Assembly: GCF_003473485.1 (NCBI RefSeq)
Contig: NC_053043.1
Location: 33,890,576-33,954,575 of the forward strand
Origin: Medicago truncatula
Taxonomy: Eukaryota > Streptophyta > Magnoliopsida > Fabales > Fabaceae
Length of the DNA stretch: 64,000 nucleotides
Direction of reading: 5' to 3'
Shown: piece after piece, positions 24,814 through 36,300 of the stretch
How the letters are laid out: each line of letters opens with the position of its first letter
Numbering within the stretch: position 1 is the stretch's first letter
Notes under the pieces: generated by a model
What the model saw: the letters and a program-made list of their open reading frames with translations, nothing else
What the model was told of the DNA's origin: nothing
Databases searched by the model: none
Position numbers and translations under genes: made by a program

Positions 24814-25335
24814 AACATTGGTTGAATTTTTCTCTTTTTCCCTCCCTCTCTAACAAGTCGGCCCTAGTTTTCTCTTCCATTTTCTTCATTAAGGGGGTGA
24901 TTTTGGGACAATTCTTGACCTGAAATCACACTATTCATCCTTTTCGCTCTGTTTCAATCTAAATAAGTGATTTTCACATAGATCTAGGTTTTTTTTTCTA
25001 TTGCGATTTCATCATCTAAGTGTGGTGGTTTATTGTTCGTCGTCTTGTACGGCGTTGTTTGATTTCCCGTCTTCTTGCGATGTTCATTTGATTCATATCG
25101 AAAGATCAATTATTCAATCAAAGATTTGGGCGTCAACGTTGCAGATCCAAAGGCCATGGATATTCCAGTCACTTTAATTTTATCATATATTTTTATAGAC
25201 ATTATGACATTGTATGCTATTAACTTGGATGTTGTGAGTTTGTTCGGAGATTCATCATTTACGTTTTTAGCGGTGTTGAATGATATAATATCTCGATTTA
25301 AATGAATGAATATCATTTTGTTTTTATAAAAAAAA
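24814..25335 (+). mobile_element. Retroposed sequence with poly(A) and 18-bp target duplication
   Basis: ATTATGTTGTTCCTGAAA occurs at 24796-24813 and exactly again at 25336-25353. The 522 bp between ends in ATAAAAAAAAA. This is the hallmark of LINE-machinery insertion. It has no long frame and no A/B boxes that I can see; it may be a 5'-truncated LINE end or a retroposed transcript. Confidence 0.8.
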
Positions 25336-25353
25336 ATTATGTTGTTCCTGAAA

Positions 25354-26960
25354 TGCATTAATTTGGCAAATTATAGTACAATAAAATGACATAAAATAAA
25401 ATAAAAATAATCTTGTACAATAAAATATAAATGAAAGAATTTTTTTTATACAGAAGATTGTGTTAACTACGAGACTATTATCGCTATTACAAACTTGAAG
25501 AGAGGCACATTAGCAAGACTTGTGACCACACCGCTCTTTGAATATGGAGAAGTCTAAACTCAACGCAAATAGCATATTGTAAAGATAGTCTTTATAAAAA
25601 ATAAAAAATAAAAACTAAATTATCCTAGAAAAAATTGAGAATAAACACAAAAAAGCAACCGAAGAAAAACTAATTTAAAGAAGTAGAACTTGTCTTACTA
25701 TCTATCATCCATATCTATATGGAATAAAAAAAGAATACATGCACAAAAAAAAGTAAAAAAGAAAATGAGAGACTTATATAGAGAGTAAGATAGAGACTAA
25801 TTTAGATGTTGAAATAAATTATGCTGTGAAGTTTTTGAATATTATGTTGATTGAACTTTGAAGAAAAATTAGTTAATTATTTCATTCATGATTTTTATGA
25901 AGTGTGACATTTCATTTGTGATGATTACTCTGATTATTTTAATAAAAAATTTATGTTGGAAAAACGGGGTGTTACACCAACAATCAAACATTCTAACCTC
26001 ACAATTAAGCATGGAGCTTGAAGATGAAGCTCGACTTTGAGAGTTGTTTTAAGTCATACGACCACCACCCATCATTTTGGATTCAATTTGAACAATTGGC
26101 AGGATCCTAGATCAGGGGGTTCAAACTTTTGAACCATTGGCAAATTGAGGACCCTGGGTCACAAGATAAAAGAAAAATTATTCGTCAATTATTCTAGTGG
26201 TCGTAATTTCACCCTTGAGATGAATAAACGAGGAATGCCAAGTTTGAACTAGACTTCTTTATATTGTGTATCATAGGGACCGAGTGCAGATATTTTTAAC
26301 CTGGATTAATGTTTAATACAAAAGCCTAAATTAACAATATATATACTCTCTTTTTGTCCTTAAATATATGACTTTTTCGGAGATTTTGTTTCTCCCTTAA
26401 TAAGACCTATGCAAATTTCTAGATACATTTATTACTCCTTTATTAATTAGATATATCCATTATAATAATATCAATTTATTTTTTAAGATGAAAAATCAAC
26501 ATAAACATATCTATAAATAAAAGATAATTTAGTAATTGTCACACACAAAAAACATAAACATTCTTAACTAGTCCCCGTATTTTTAATGTTGTACCTCTTT
26601 GTATTTCGACTTTGATTATTAATGAAAAACTATAAATTACTTTTTTTAAAAAATAAATATGTATAAACATTCATTACAACATATGTCATATGGTTTTATA
26701 AATACAATGTATAAATTGCAATTCAAAATTATCAGTTGGTTCACTTGTTTACTTGTTTTAGGATTCTCGAAGTAATAATCTTATAATCCTCTTAAAAAAA
26801 GGTAATAATAACTGGATAAAACAAAACTAGTAATAATAAGTAGATAAAAGGTAGGTGTATTTGGTGCTAGTGCATATCCGTAAGAAGGAAAAAACCGAGG
26901 TGCAGAAGTAAGGTGCAAGAATTAAAACTCAGGAGGTTCATAGAGGAATTATATATGATT
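25354..26960. other. Intergenic, repeat-like AT-rich DNA
   Basis: No coding exon was recognised. It contains isolated repeat-like phrases (GGGTGTTACACCAACAATC near 25967), but no paired ends were found. Confidence 0.55.
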
Positions 26961-27032
26961 TGTAAGAGAAATTCTTAATACTCAGGGGGTTCATGTGCAT
27001 CCCCTCACTTGAGAGTAGCTCCGCCCCTGGCA
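26960..27032. mobile_element. Truncated end of a GGAGC-type hAT-like element
   Basis: GGGGGTTCATGTGCATCCCC leads into GAGTAGCTCCGCCCCTGGCAG, resembling the TGGCTCCGCCACTG terminus of the 700-bp element at 5308-6007. The other end was not found; LINE sequence follows at once. Confidence 0.35.
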
Positions 27033-27035
27033 GCA

Positions 27036-27692
27036 GGATGGTCTTTGCGAAGAATTGGTTTGGCACAAACATGTTCCCCTTAAGGTGTTTATTTTTGCTT
27101 GGAGGCTGATTCGAGACAGACTTCCTACAATGTCTAATTTAGCATATCGTGGTATATTGAATTCAGAGGCATTTTATGTGTGTCAGGATGTGGTTTCGTG
27201 GAAGATGCACGACATTTATTTTTGTCTTGCAGTTTTTTTGGTTCTTTATGGTTTTTGGTGCGGTCTTGGATAGGCTTTGATGGTGTTGATCATTGTGATA
27301 TCTCAAATCATGGCGCTCATTTTGCATTCTACACAGGCGGGTTGAAATCAAGGAGATCTTTTCTTCGGCTTATTTGGTTACTCACGATGTGAGTTATATG
27401 GAATGAAAGAAATAACAGGCTTTTTAAGCAAAAAGAAAGTTCCTTAGTTCAATTATTAGACAAAGTAAAATATTATTCGTTGTGGTGGCTGAAAGCCATT
27501 GGGGTTGTATTTATGTTTGGTGATCAGATGTGGTTGTCGAATCCATTGTCGTGTTTAGGCATTGGTTGACAACTTGTTGTATTTTTTAAACTGCTTGTAT
27601 CGTTTTAAGTAGTCTTTTCGGTACATCTTGTGCTGAGGGGACTGCTTTAGCAGTGGTAATATAATCCATTTTTGTTTTTAAAAAAAAAAAAA
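27036..27692 (+). mobile_element. LINE 3' end with poly(A)
   Basis: Two plus frames give WHKHVPLKVFIFAWRLIRDR and then CGFVEDARHLFLSCSFFGSL, the zinc-binding C-terminus of plant LINE ORF2 (WH--VPLKV--FAWRL--DRLPT ... C---E---HLF-SC-FFGSLW). A frameshift separates them near 27180. It ends in an A-run at 27680-27692. It is 5'-truncated, with no clear target duplication. Confidence 0.8.
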
Positions 27693-27907
27693 CTCTTTGA
27701 CTCATTACAAGTTCACAGTTAACACATGAGCTTCCTCCTGATGTTCCTGCAACACATCCACTTGCAACAAATATAAGTTTCACTTCAAGCATAGAAAATA
27801 GATAAAAATTTGTAGTAGTTTCCAATATAAGGATATACACATTTGTAGCTTTAATGCATATTGACAATAGATAGGTAATAGACATTGTAAAATATTTTAC
27901 AAATATT
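27693..27907. other. Intergenic, nothing recognised
   Basis: About 215 bp between the LINE poly(A) and the LTR element; no gene or repeat identified. Confidence 0.5.
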
Positions 27908-27912
27908 GACAT

Positions 27913-28259
27913 TGACGCAGTACGGAAGCGTAGGGTTAGCAAGCGCTAAACCTAGATAGAAAAGAACAAGTTTGCAAGCGACAAACTTGTGAAAATAGGG
28001 TTGCAAGCGACAAACCTTTGAAAATAAGGGTTTCCGGAATCCACCAGAATTGAGAGAAAATCTCGAATAATTTTATTGAATCAAAAAGTGTGCCTCTTAG
28101 GCTACATAAGTTCTGCTTATATAGTGATAGTGATAGAAATAACAAACCCGTGGGCCAAAATAAAATAAAACGAAATAATAATAGAAAGTTCTAGAAAATT
28201 ACTAAGATTTGGATAAATAATAAATACTACTAAATTACTAATAAAACCCTCCTACATCA
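27913..28259 (-). repeat. 3' LTR (element is on the minus strand)
   Basis: 347 bp, with TG...CA ends. It contains two short tandem units of GCAAGCGACAAACCT-GAAAA. Confidence 0.92.
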
Positions 28260-29187
28260 GTCTCCTCCACCTCTGAAGAACTCGACCCCGAGTTCTCATT
28301 CTGATAAAGAGCTTCCACCCTCCTAGATCCCATTGATTGAAGTAATGTGGAATTGGTGAGCATGTGATTACTAAAATACTTGAGAGCTTCAAGGCTGATA
28401 TATGAATCCCTTGCTGCCAGCCCTTTCCTTCACACCAAAACTTGCCTCTGTCAAATACGAAGTTGAGCAATCCATGAAAGGTGAAGAACATTTTCCAACA
28501 AGCTTCCTTAACGGCAACTATCATAGGAGAATTGAGTTCTCTTGAATAACCAATTGCTTTTGCAGCACGGTTTCCAATTGGAGCTGCAAGTATAGTATTA
28601 ACTCTGATTCTTTTCTTTCTACTAGCTTCAAAAACAAGCACTCTTGTATCACTTTCTAAAGCAGCTTTAGCAAAATTCATACCCCCACCATATTCGGGAA
28701 TAATCCTCTCTGAAGCAATGTATGTTAGAGATAGTGAAGATCCACCTTGGTTCATGATTGGAAGAAAGTGTTTTAGTAATGAAATATAAGAATAACAAGA
28801 TGCGGGGAAGGCAGCTAGATATCCTTTTTGAGACGTATTTTTCACCCAATCTTGTTTACTTTGACTAAGCTCTTCAGCAAGATAAATGGTTGCAACTTGC
28901 TTAAGTTCGTCCTCATCCATAACATTTGATTCATCGGTATTGTATAGAGCTTCGTGAATTCTAACATACCACAAGTCAGTCAAGGCCTTGCCTAATTCTT
29001 TATCGTCGTTCATCTTAGAAGCTACAGCCTTCTGATAAAGTCTGAAACCACTGCCAATAAGTTGCCTTGAAATGAAATTTATAAGGGATGAAGGCATAAA
29101 ATCCAGCTTGATATCCAAATTCCCTATTGCTCGGAAATAACTTCTTTCTGATGTCACCTTTTGTATAACAACCTTCCAACAAATCAA
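28252..29187 (-). CDS. Retrotransposon downstream ORF: START-like tail plus enoyl-ACP reductase fragment
   Basis: It overlaps the larger frame by about 170 nt in another frame. It begins with the continuation of the START-like segment ([20 protein letters not shown], then [11 protein letters not shown]). It then enters plastid enoyl-ACP reductase ([52 protein letters not shown]). The reductase YxxxxxxK pattern is represented by Y-GGGMNFAK, but the NADH-binding N-terminus is absent. The remainder to the stop in the LTR edge is unrecognised. It is probably the frameshifted rest of one ancestral long ORF and may not be translated. Confidence 0.6.
   Translation of the reverse strand: MICWKVVIQKVTSERSYFRAIGNLDIKLDFMPSSLINFISRQLIGSGFRLYQKAVASKMNDDKELGKALTDLWYVRIHEALYNTDESNVMDEDELKQVATIYLAEELSQSKQDWVKNTSQKGYLAAFPASCYSYISLLKHFLPIMNQGGSSLSLTYIASERIIPEYGGGMNFAKAALESDTRVLVFEASRKKRIRVNTILAAPIGNRAAKAIGYSRELNSPMIVAVKEACWKMFFTFHGLLNFVFDRGKFWCEGKGWQQGIHISALKLSSILVITCSPIPHYFNQWDLGGWKLFIRMRTRGRVLQRWRRLM
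28260..28274 (-). promoter_or_regulatory. Polypurine tract
   Basis: The minus strand reads AGAGGTGGAGGAGAC directly next to the 3' LTR. Confidence 0.75.
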
Positions 29188-31699
29188 TTCTCACAACACC
29201 CTTTGCTTCTGGAATCACATCATTGTTGAAGCCATCATCAATAGTCTCATTAATTTTCTCTGACTCAATGACCGTTTTCAAAAGAACAACTATCAAGTCA
29301 TCTTGAATGTACTCAAACAGATAATAATGCGCTATAGCCTCCCTTGTAGACAGTGGCCGTGGAGGCTTCATCCTTACTAATGCTATCTGTTTTCCAAATT
29401 GGACCTTCCACAAACAATCAGATGCAGTAGCTTTGAAAGTAGGAACAGTAAACTGTGGACACATATGGAGCTTCATGAAAGAGTTCATACTTAACACAAG
29501 CAATACACTTTTAGCTTGTTTTAAATCTCTATCATCATGGCTTCCAACTTTTCTAATCACAAACACATCCCGATCAGCTTCTTTACCAATCTCATCAGAA
29601 AAAACTAAACCCTCATAAACCTTTTCATAGTCCCTAACAAATTCAATATTTCTTAAATGAAATACAACAACTATTATTTGAAATATAGCATCATGTTCAT
29701 CAGTACTGATTCCAACAACTTCCATGGCTCTCCTTGTTGCAAGATACTCTTTAGCATCATCCAATGCATCAAGCTCAATGCAATTTGATTGATTGAGATA
29801 ATGAAAGTTTCTTGAATTTCCCAATTTCAACTTATCAACATCCTCTTGTGGTGCAGCACAAATTATATAAAAGCATTGATAATTTCTCTCAGGATCATAA
29901 ACTTGACAAACACGTGATTGTTCCAACAAATAATTTCTGATAGCAGCTCCTGATATTCTCCCCTTTTGATCCTTCTCACTCTCTTCTGCGATGAAACACA
30001 CATAATCGACTTTGACACAACATGGCTTAACTGAGATGAATTGGTTCTCCGTCGGCTGAAGGTTTGCCGGCGGTGACGGTGAAGTCATCGGACATCGTGA
30101 GCCCGTGTCCGGAGGTTCTGGTGGATGTGGTAACGTGGTCGGATCTCTCCCGTTACCTTTACTCTCTGTGGAGGCTAAAAGAGACGGCGAGTATATCTCT
30201 TGACCAAATGTTCGACGCCATCTAGCACCTTCTCCTACATGATCAATTCTGAAATAGTACTTCCCTATAACAATTAACCTTGTGCACTTGTCAGAGATGC
30301 AAACTGTTTCATTTAGTGCCTCTGCAACAACAGTGTCAAAACCAATTGACTTGTCAATAACAGGAATATAATTGTCAATAGTTCCAAATCCGACCACTGC
30401 AACTTTCAAGCCACGTCTTCTAATTTCCTGAAAAACCATAGCTGCTTCATTTTGAGTTCCAAATTCTCCAAGTATATAAACCTGATTAATGTCTCGATCT
30501 TGAATGCTGTCAACAATCTTTGAAGTATCATGGCCGATATCAGGTGGTTTTGGCGGAGGTGCATTCAGCCGGTGATTAAATTTGGCGTGTAAGGTCTCAT
30601 GTGCTTTTGAAAAATTGGGGACCGATGATACACTTTCTGTCGCCGTAGATTCCTTTTCCTTGTCACCGTAATTCACTTCCAGCCATACATAACTCTTTGG
30701 ATGGGAAACAAAATTGTTCATGTCACACCAAGCATTCTTGGTCTTGGCTAAGAACTTTTGTTCAAACTCCTGGATTGCGCTTTCACGTGAAGAGTAAGGG
30801 TCGTGTACCTTGTCTTGGCCCTTTATGCCTACCATTCCCCATCTATGAACAACATCCCATAGCAAATTTTCCTTTGACCAGGCTTTTATTTTCCTCTTGG
30901 AAGCTGCGGTACCACCAATTGTTTCCTTAGGTTCTAAAGCAGTTGATGATACAGTTGGCAGCGTCTGTCTCGGGACAGTAATTGGAAACATGCTTGACTG
31001 ATCCATCAAAATAGAGGGCTTCACACACGCTGAAGTCTCTGATGTAGATTCCACACAACCAGACGGTAATGTTCCAGAAGAAACTTCCACATGTTCATCG
31101 ATTGCACCAATATTCTCAACTTCGTTCAAATCAGTCTCCTCCATAATAACAATAGGTTCGGTGACTGAATGTTCTTCAACTGGTTCCACAGACGTCGAAA
31201 ACGCTTCGGTCGTCCGAGCAACGTCGATATCCTCTTTCAACGGCGTAAGAAATCTTAGAATATATGTTATCAAAACAGAATGTCTAGCAATATCTTTAAC
31301 CATCTTACGCGAACACGAGTTACCTGCAATTCTGAAAGCATGTCTCAAAAGGCCGGTCAAGGAGTAATCTTTGTTGTAACAAAACGGACAACGATATATC
31401 GAATCGGAGATTTCAAATTTGTAATAATCATCCTTCAACCTTGTGTAATATCTACGCTCATAGTATTCCAAATCAGATTCATTGCTATATTTTGATTTTC
31501 GGTACGTAACAATAGTAGGGATGTTATTACAAACCCTAATAACTGGAATTGGTTCTCCTCCTCTGTTCGGATTGTTTCTGTTGTTGTTGTCAACCTTAGC
31601 TGTCCACGCCGCCATCTGATCTGACAAATCTTCGATGTCGTGGTAAGAGTCGCGGTTATGCCGGCAAACTCTGCTCTCGTCAATCAGTTGATCTCCCAT
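29015..31699 (-). CDS. Retrotransposon ORF: chimera of captured host fragments, 894 residues
   Basis: A single uninterrupted frame from ATG at 31699. Residues 1-100 are a polar N-terminus ([19 protein letters not shown]). Residues 102-126 are an XS-type zinc finger (YRCPFC...[10 protein letters not shown]). About 281-353 are a PARP WGR domain ([20 protein letters not shown]). About 389-467 are ATP-dependent phosphofructokinase ([28 protein letters not shown]), with the GGDGTQ glycine motif degraded to GEFGTQ. About 579-690 are myosin XI motor ([30 protein letters not shown]). About 699-843 are a START-like lipid-transfer protein ([28 protein letters not shown]). All fragments are in the sense direction and joined in one frame. 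After residue 843 the START segment continues in another frame, so the last 50 residues are off-frame. No fragment keeps a complete catalytic domain. Family assignments are from recalled motifs. Confidence 0.8.
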   Translation of the reverse strand: MGDQLIDESRVCRHNRDSYHDIEDLSDQMAAWTAKVDNNNRNNPNRGGEPIPVIRVCNNIPTIVTYRKSKYSNESDLEYYERRYYTRLKDDYYKFEISDSIYRCPFCYNKDYSLTGLLRHAFRIAGNSCSRKMVKDIARHSVLITYILRFLTPLKEDIDVARTTEAFSTSVEPVEEHSVTEPIVIMEETDLNEVENIGAIDEHVEVSSGTLPSGCVESTSETSACVKPSILMDQSSMFPITVPRQTLPTVSSTALEPKETIGGTAASKRKIKAWSKENLLWDVVHRWGMVGIKGQDKVHDPYSSRESAIQEFEQKFLAKTKNAWCDMNNFVSHPKSYVWLEVNYGDKEKESTATESVSSVPNFSKAHETLHAKFNHRLNAPPPKPPDIGHDTSKIVDSIQDRDINQVYILGEFGTQNEAAMVFQEIRRRGLKVAVVGFGTIDNYIPVIDKSIGFDTVVAEALNETVCISDKCTRLIVIGKYYFRIDHVGEGARWRRTFGQEIYSPSLLASTESKGNGRDPTTLPHPPEPPDTGSRCPMTSPSPPANLQPTENQFISVKPCCVKVDYVCFIAEESEKDQKGRISGAAIRNYLLEQSRVCQVYDPERNYQCFYIICAAPQEDVDKLKLGNSRNFHYLNQSNCIELDALDDAKEYLATRRAMEVVGISTDEHDAIFQIIVVVFHLRNIEFVRDYEKVYEGLVFSDEIGKEADRDVFVIRKVGSHDDRDLKQAKSVLLVLSMNSFMKLHMCPQFTVPTFKATASDCLWKVQFGKQIALVRMKPPRPLSTREAIAHYYLFEYIQDDLIVVLLKTVIESEKINETIDDGFNNDVIPEAKGVVRIDLLEGCYTKGDIRKKLFPSNREFGYQAGFYAFIPYKFHFKATYWQWFQTLSEGCSF

Positions 31700-31733
31700 G
31701 GCTGATCCGTTAGGAAAAGAACAGGAGAAACCT

Positions 31734-31745
31734 GCTCTGATACCA
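31734..31745 (-). promoter_or_regulatory. Primer binding site, initiator Met-tRNA type
   Basis: The minus strand reads TGGTATCAGAGC two bases after the LTR; this fixes the element's orientation. Confidence 0.9.
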
Positions 31746-31747
31746 AC

Positions 31748-32094
31748 TGACGCAGTACGGAAGCGTAGGGTTAGCAAGCGCTAAACCTAGATAGAAAAGA
31801 ACAAGTTTGCAAGCGACAAACCTATGAAAATAGGGTTGCAAGCGACAAACCTATGAAAATAAGGGTTTCCGGAATCCACCAGAATTGAGAGAAAATCTCG
31901 AATAATTTTATTGAATCAAAAAGTGTGCCTCTTAGGCTACATAAGTTCTGCTTATATAGTGATAGTGATAGAAATAACAAACCCGTGGGCTAAAATAAAA
32001 TAAAACGAAATAATAATAGAAAGTTCTAGAAAATTACTAAGATTTGGATAAATAATAAATACTACTAAATTACTAATAAAACCCTCCTACATCA
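31748..32094 (-). repeat. 5' LTR (element is on the minus strand)
   Basis: 347 bp, equal in length to the 3' LTR and nearly identical. Its end supplies in-frame upstream codons ([10 protein letters not shown]) to the internal frame. Confidence 0.92.
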
Positions 32095-32309
32095 GACATG
32101 ATAAAATCAGATTAATTAGATGTTCATGTAAACTAATTTCCACCATTATTGCATAGTACGAAAATGCTACAACAAATGTAAGATGAGATATGAAAGTAAA
32201 GAATATAAGAAAATCATAATGTTTTGCAAAAATAATAATTTTTGAAAACTTAACCTCCTTGAAGGTATGAAATCATGGACACTTCACACCTACTTCAAAA
32301 TCAAACATA

Positions 32310-32745
32310 ATTTATAGGCTTAATTGCATGTTTGATCCCTTATGTTTATTTTAGTTTTTAAATAGGTCCTTCATGTTTTAAAAGTTTTAAATTGGTCCCT
32401 TACGTTTTAAAAGTTTCAAGTTGGTCCAAAACATTACCCACGTTGGAATAAGTTAGTTTCTTCCGACACTTAAATTTAAAGATCCAGGTTGACAATATGG
32501 GTAATGAAACTTAACTTATTTAAAAAATCAGTTTAAAAATATTTTTAATTTTTTTTTTTATTAAACTCAATATCATGTGGTGGAAGGGACAAACTTACTT
32601 AAACATGAGTAACGTTTTGGACCAACTTGAAACATTTAAAGCGTAACGGACCAAGTTAAAACTTTTAAAATATAAGAGACCTACTTGAAACCTAAAATAA
32701 ACATAAGAGATCAAACATGCGGTACTGAATCATGAATTATTTATT
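32310..32745. mobile_element. Long-TIR (Mutator-like) MITE
   Basis: TTAATTGCATGTTTGATCCC then TTATGTTTATTTTAG at the left is mirrored at the right by CTAAAATAAACATAAGAGAT then CAAACATGCGG. Inverted similarity continues inward for over 100 bp (AGTTGGTCCAAAAC / GTTTTGGACCAACTTG). A target duplication was not resolved. Confidence 0.65.
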
Positions 32746-33316
32746 TATTTTTCCAATTCAGTCAATTTCGTCCCTGTAATTTTTTTTCACTTTCGATCAA
32801 ATTAGTCTTTAAACATGTGACATATGACTTGACAAACCACATCATCGGTTAATGTTCCACGTCATCACTGTTAACGACCCAACTTAACATATAACTCAAT
32901 TGATGACATTCGTAAAATTCAAGGACCTAATGATCTGTATTTAAAAATTTGAGGATGAAATTGATAGGTACATATAAATTAGTCTTTACTTAATAAAGAC
33001 CACTCTCTCTTAAGGACCTCTTATTGGAGGAAGAAAAAATGAGTCATTATTAAGTAAGAGACAATTATATAATGACTCTAACGGCCCCACATGTAAAAGA
33101 AGTAATAAAATATATACTGGTTAGTCCCAATTGCAAAAGAAATAATAAATTATTTTTGTAAAATGATGTAAAGTTAAGATAAGATATTTTCATTAAAATA
33201 AAAAAATAAAAAAAAATAAAAAATATGTATACACTAAGTTCTCTATTAATAGACTAACATTGTGATGCTCTAAAACCCTCCACATACCCTACAACGTCTT
33301 CGCACACTCTCTAAAA
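32746..33316. other. Upstream region of the ATP synthase beta-like gene
   Basis: It contains another repeat-like block (CAATTTCGTCCCTG about 32763 to GAGGATGAAATTGATAGG about 32953), with 'fallen' MITE character. Near 33270 AAAACCCTCC, 45 nt before the ATG, resembles a telo-box-like element often seen before plant housekeeping genes. No clear TATA box was assigned. Confidence 0.35.
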
Positions 33317-36300
33317 ATGGTTGTTTCACGCAGACTAGTATCCTCTCTGATTCGATTATGGAAACCCTCCGTTTCTTGCTCAACATTAATACGCTCTTCT
33401 ACATCCTGTGCTTCTCGCCATACCTACGGCGGTATTTCCCAATATGCTTCGTCTGCTTCAACTCCATTGTCACGTCAGGCGAAGATAGAAGTACCCGGAG
33501 GTCCTCAAATCAGTGATGAGTTCACCGGTCAGGATGCAATCGGTCATGTTTGCCAAGTTGTCGATACTTTAGTGGATGTAAAATTCAAGGAAGGTTTGCC
33601 TCTGCCCCAGATACGGACTGCCCTCGAGGTTTTGGATCATTCTTCTCGATTGGTCTTGGAGGTTGCAGATCATTTGGGTGAGGGCGTGGTGCGAACAATT
33701 GCTATGAGTCCAACTGAAGGAGTTGCTAGAGGGTGGCGAGTGCTCAACACCGGCTCCCCTATCACTGTAAATAACACTCAATCCCTTAAAAATATTATTG
33801 TTGTTGTTGCTGCTGCTGCTGCTGCTTTTGTTGTTGTTGTTGTTAAGAAAGAATCAATTAGCACTGAATAGTCTTTATTAATATTAGTATTCGGTGAAGT
33901 CGGCCTATTTGGCTCTTCAGAGGGGTTTAGTAGGGGGTTTCCCGCCTTCTTTTTAGTGTGGAAGTCGTGGACCCCTCTTAAGGTGAAGGTTTTTTCTTCT
34001 TGACCGAGTGCCGCCTCGTCAGAATCTCTTTATTAGGAGGGTTATTGTGGTTCCTAGGGACACTATCTGATGCTTTTGTGGGGAGTTCACTTAGTCGTCT
34101 AGTCATCTGTTTGTTTCGCGTCATTTCTTTAATTCGGCGTGGTATAGGTTCTTCAGGTGTTTAAGCTGGGAGTTTGTTCTTCCCTCTTAGTTGGGTGAGA
34201 TTCTTCGTTTTGTCATAGCGCTTGGGGGCAGTAGAAAGATTAGATTAGGTTTCTAGGCCGGTATTACTATTCTGGCCATTCCTGTTCCTTCTGTGACTGG
34301 GAGGCGTGATCTTTTAGGAACTTATGTCTCAGAGTGCCCCTATGCCTACTCCTTCCCTCACCCATCTGGGTTTGGCTCCTATTGCTCTGCATTGTGGAGG
34401 TGGTTATGTGAGTTTTGTGGGTTAGGGAGCTGTTTTTTTTTCTTCAGTTGTTTGCCTCCGAGAAGTGGTTAGATGTTCGTGCTCTTTGTGGCTTAAACGG
34501 CCGTTTTTTTCTCAGTTGTTTGTCTCACGTTTTTTTTGTGTTGGAGTACTTCTTGCACCCACCTTATCTTGTATACTGATGTACTTTCTTTCTCTTCTCT
34601 TATCTTTTGCCTTCAAAAAAATAATAATAATAATTAGACACACAAGCATTCACACAGAACTTATTAGTGAATTTAACAGAAAAAAAAAACTACATTAGAC
34701 GAACGAGGCATCACAACAGCTTCTTCCACAAGGCCCACACTGTCTACACACACCTAACCTTAAACTAAATATATATAATGTATCATGATATAAAATAGTA
34801 AAGTTAGCGGTAATGTTAGTTTTTGGGATCAAACCCAAGACCTCCTCCTTGTAACTCTTTCAACGTCCATTAGCTCACCAACCGAGCTGCTTATGCGGGA
34901 CTTTTATGGATCATATTACCAATGAATCATGTGCATGGTATTTTGATCAGACCCTGCTGCTCCAGTTCTCCATTATCTTTTAGACTTACATTTCAATTTT
35001 GGTTTTAGTGAGTGTTTATGCATGTCTGGCACTAGCAATTACCTAATTAATATTATATAATAATTCTTCTGTATCCCATTTAGGTTCCTGTTGGTAGGGT
35101 TACCCTTGGCCGTGTTATGAATGTTATTGGGGAAACCATTGATGACTATGGTGAATTGAGTAAGTAATTTATGAAGTGTTAAGATTATTGTATTTTCTAT
35201 TGTTTCCTTGGCGTTTTTTTTTTAACTCATGATAGTTATTGTCAATTGACTTAGAAGCGGAGAAAATGTTACCAATATATAGAAAAGCTCCTTCCTTTTA
35301 CGAACGTAATAAGACTCCGGTCATACTTCAAACCGGCATTAAGGTATTTATTTATTTTTTTATTGTTTCTTAGTGTCTTTTGTTTATTTGTGAATGTATT
35401 ATTTCTCACTTACGTCAATATTTGCTTGCTTGGATATCTAATGGCTTTTGCATAAATTTTTTCCATATAGGTTATTGACATGCTTGCACCATACCAAAGA
35501 GGAGGAAATATTGGGTTGATTGGTTGCGCTGGGGTAGGCAAAAGTATACTTATGATGGAACTGATGAATATTGTTGCTGACATTTATGGTATATGCTAGC
35601 TTAATGCACTTATTTATTCTTGTTGAGATGTCATTTTTCCTGTAATATATACTATAATTTAATTATTTCCCATTTATTAGGTGGTTTGTCTGTTTTTGCC
35701 GGAATTAAAGAACAATCCCAAGAGGGTGAGGACTTGTACAGAAGAATGGTTAGCGATGGTATCATTAAGCTAGGTGATAAGCAGGCAAGTGAAGTCAATG
35801 ATACTATTATTCATGATATACATTCAATATATTATTTGAAATATTTGCATTTATAATAGTCAATCATGAATGCTTCATGGATTTCAGAGTCAAAGCAAAT
35901 GTGCGTTTGTGTGTGGTCAAATAAATGACCCCCCTGGTGCTCGTAGCCGTGTTGTTTATACTGGACTTACAGTTGCGGAAGGTTTCCGTGATGAAGGACG
36001 AAAAGTGCTTCTTTTTGTTGACAACCATTTCAGATTTACTCAAGTATTACAACTTATCTATGATAATTTTTCTTCATATATCAATTGACATTCTGCTTAT
36101 TTTTTCATTTGATAATAATATAATATATGATGCAATTGAAGGCTGATTCGGAGTTATCTACTTTGCTTGGTCGTATCCCATCGGCTGTTGGTTATCAACC
36201 AACACTGTCCATTGATATCCATAGTCTTCAAGAACGTATCGCAGCCACATCTAAGAGTTTTATTACCTCTTTCCATACTATCTATCCTGGTGATGACGTT

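Larger units (their letters stand above)
27913..32094 (-). mobile_element. Non-autonomous LTR retrotransposon carrying fused host-gene fragments
   Basis: Two 347-bp direct repeats (27913-28259 and 31748-32094) both start TGACGCAGTACGG and end CTCCTACATCA. I count about four substitutions and no length difference. GACAT flanks both sides (27908-27912 and 32095-32099), a 5-bp target duplication. Two bases inside the LTR at 31748, the minus strand reads TGGTATCAGAGC (31745-31734), matching the 3' end of plant initiator Met-tRNA. At the other end a purine tract (AGAGGTGGAGGAGAC, 28274-28260) abuts the LTR. The interior (28260-31747) shows no protease, integrase, reverse transcriptase or RNase H. 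It encodes two long minus-strand frames built from pieces of unrelated plant genes. Confidence 0.92.

Noticed and set aside
30697..31495. Plus-strand open frames within the LTR retrotransposon
   Set aside because: Antisense of the 894-codon chimeric frame.
33317..33871. 184-residue open frame read past exon 1 of the ATP synthase beta-like gene
   Set aside because: The last 34 codons come from the intron microsatellite; the donor at 33767 and the exon 2 homology (VPVGRVTLG) show splicing.
34770..34920. Possible tRNA gene
   Set aside because: A- and B-box-like motifs exist, but no cloverleaf or anticodon stem could be formed; better read as a SINE remnant.
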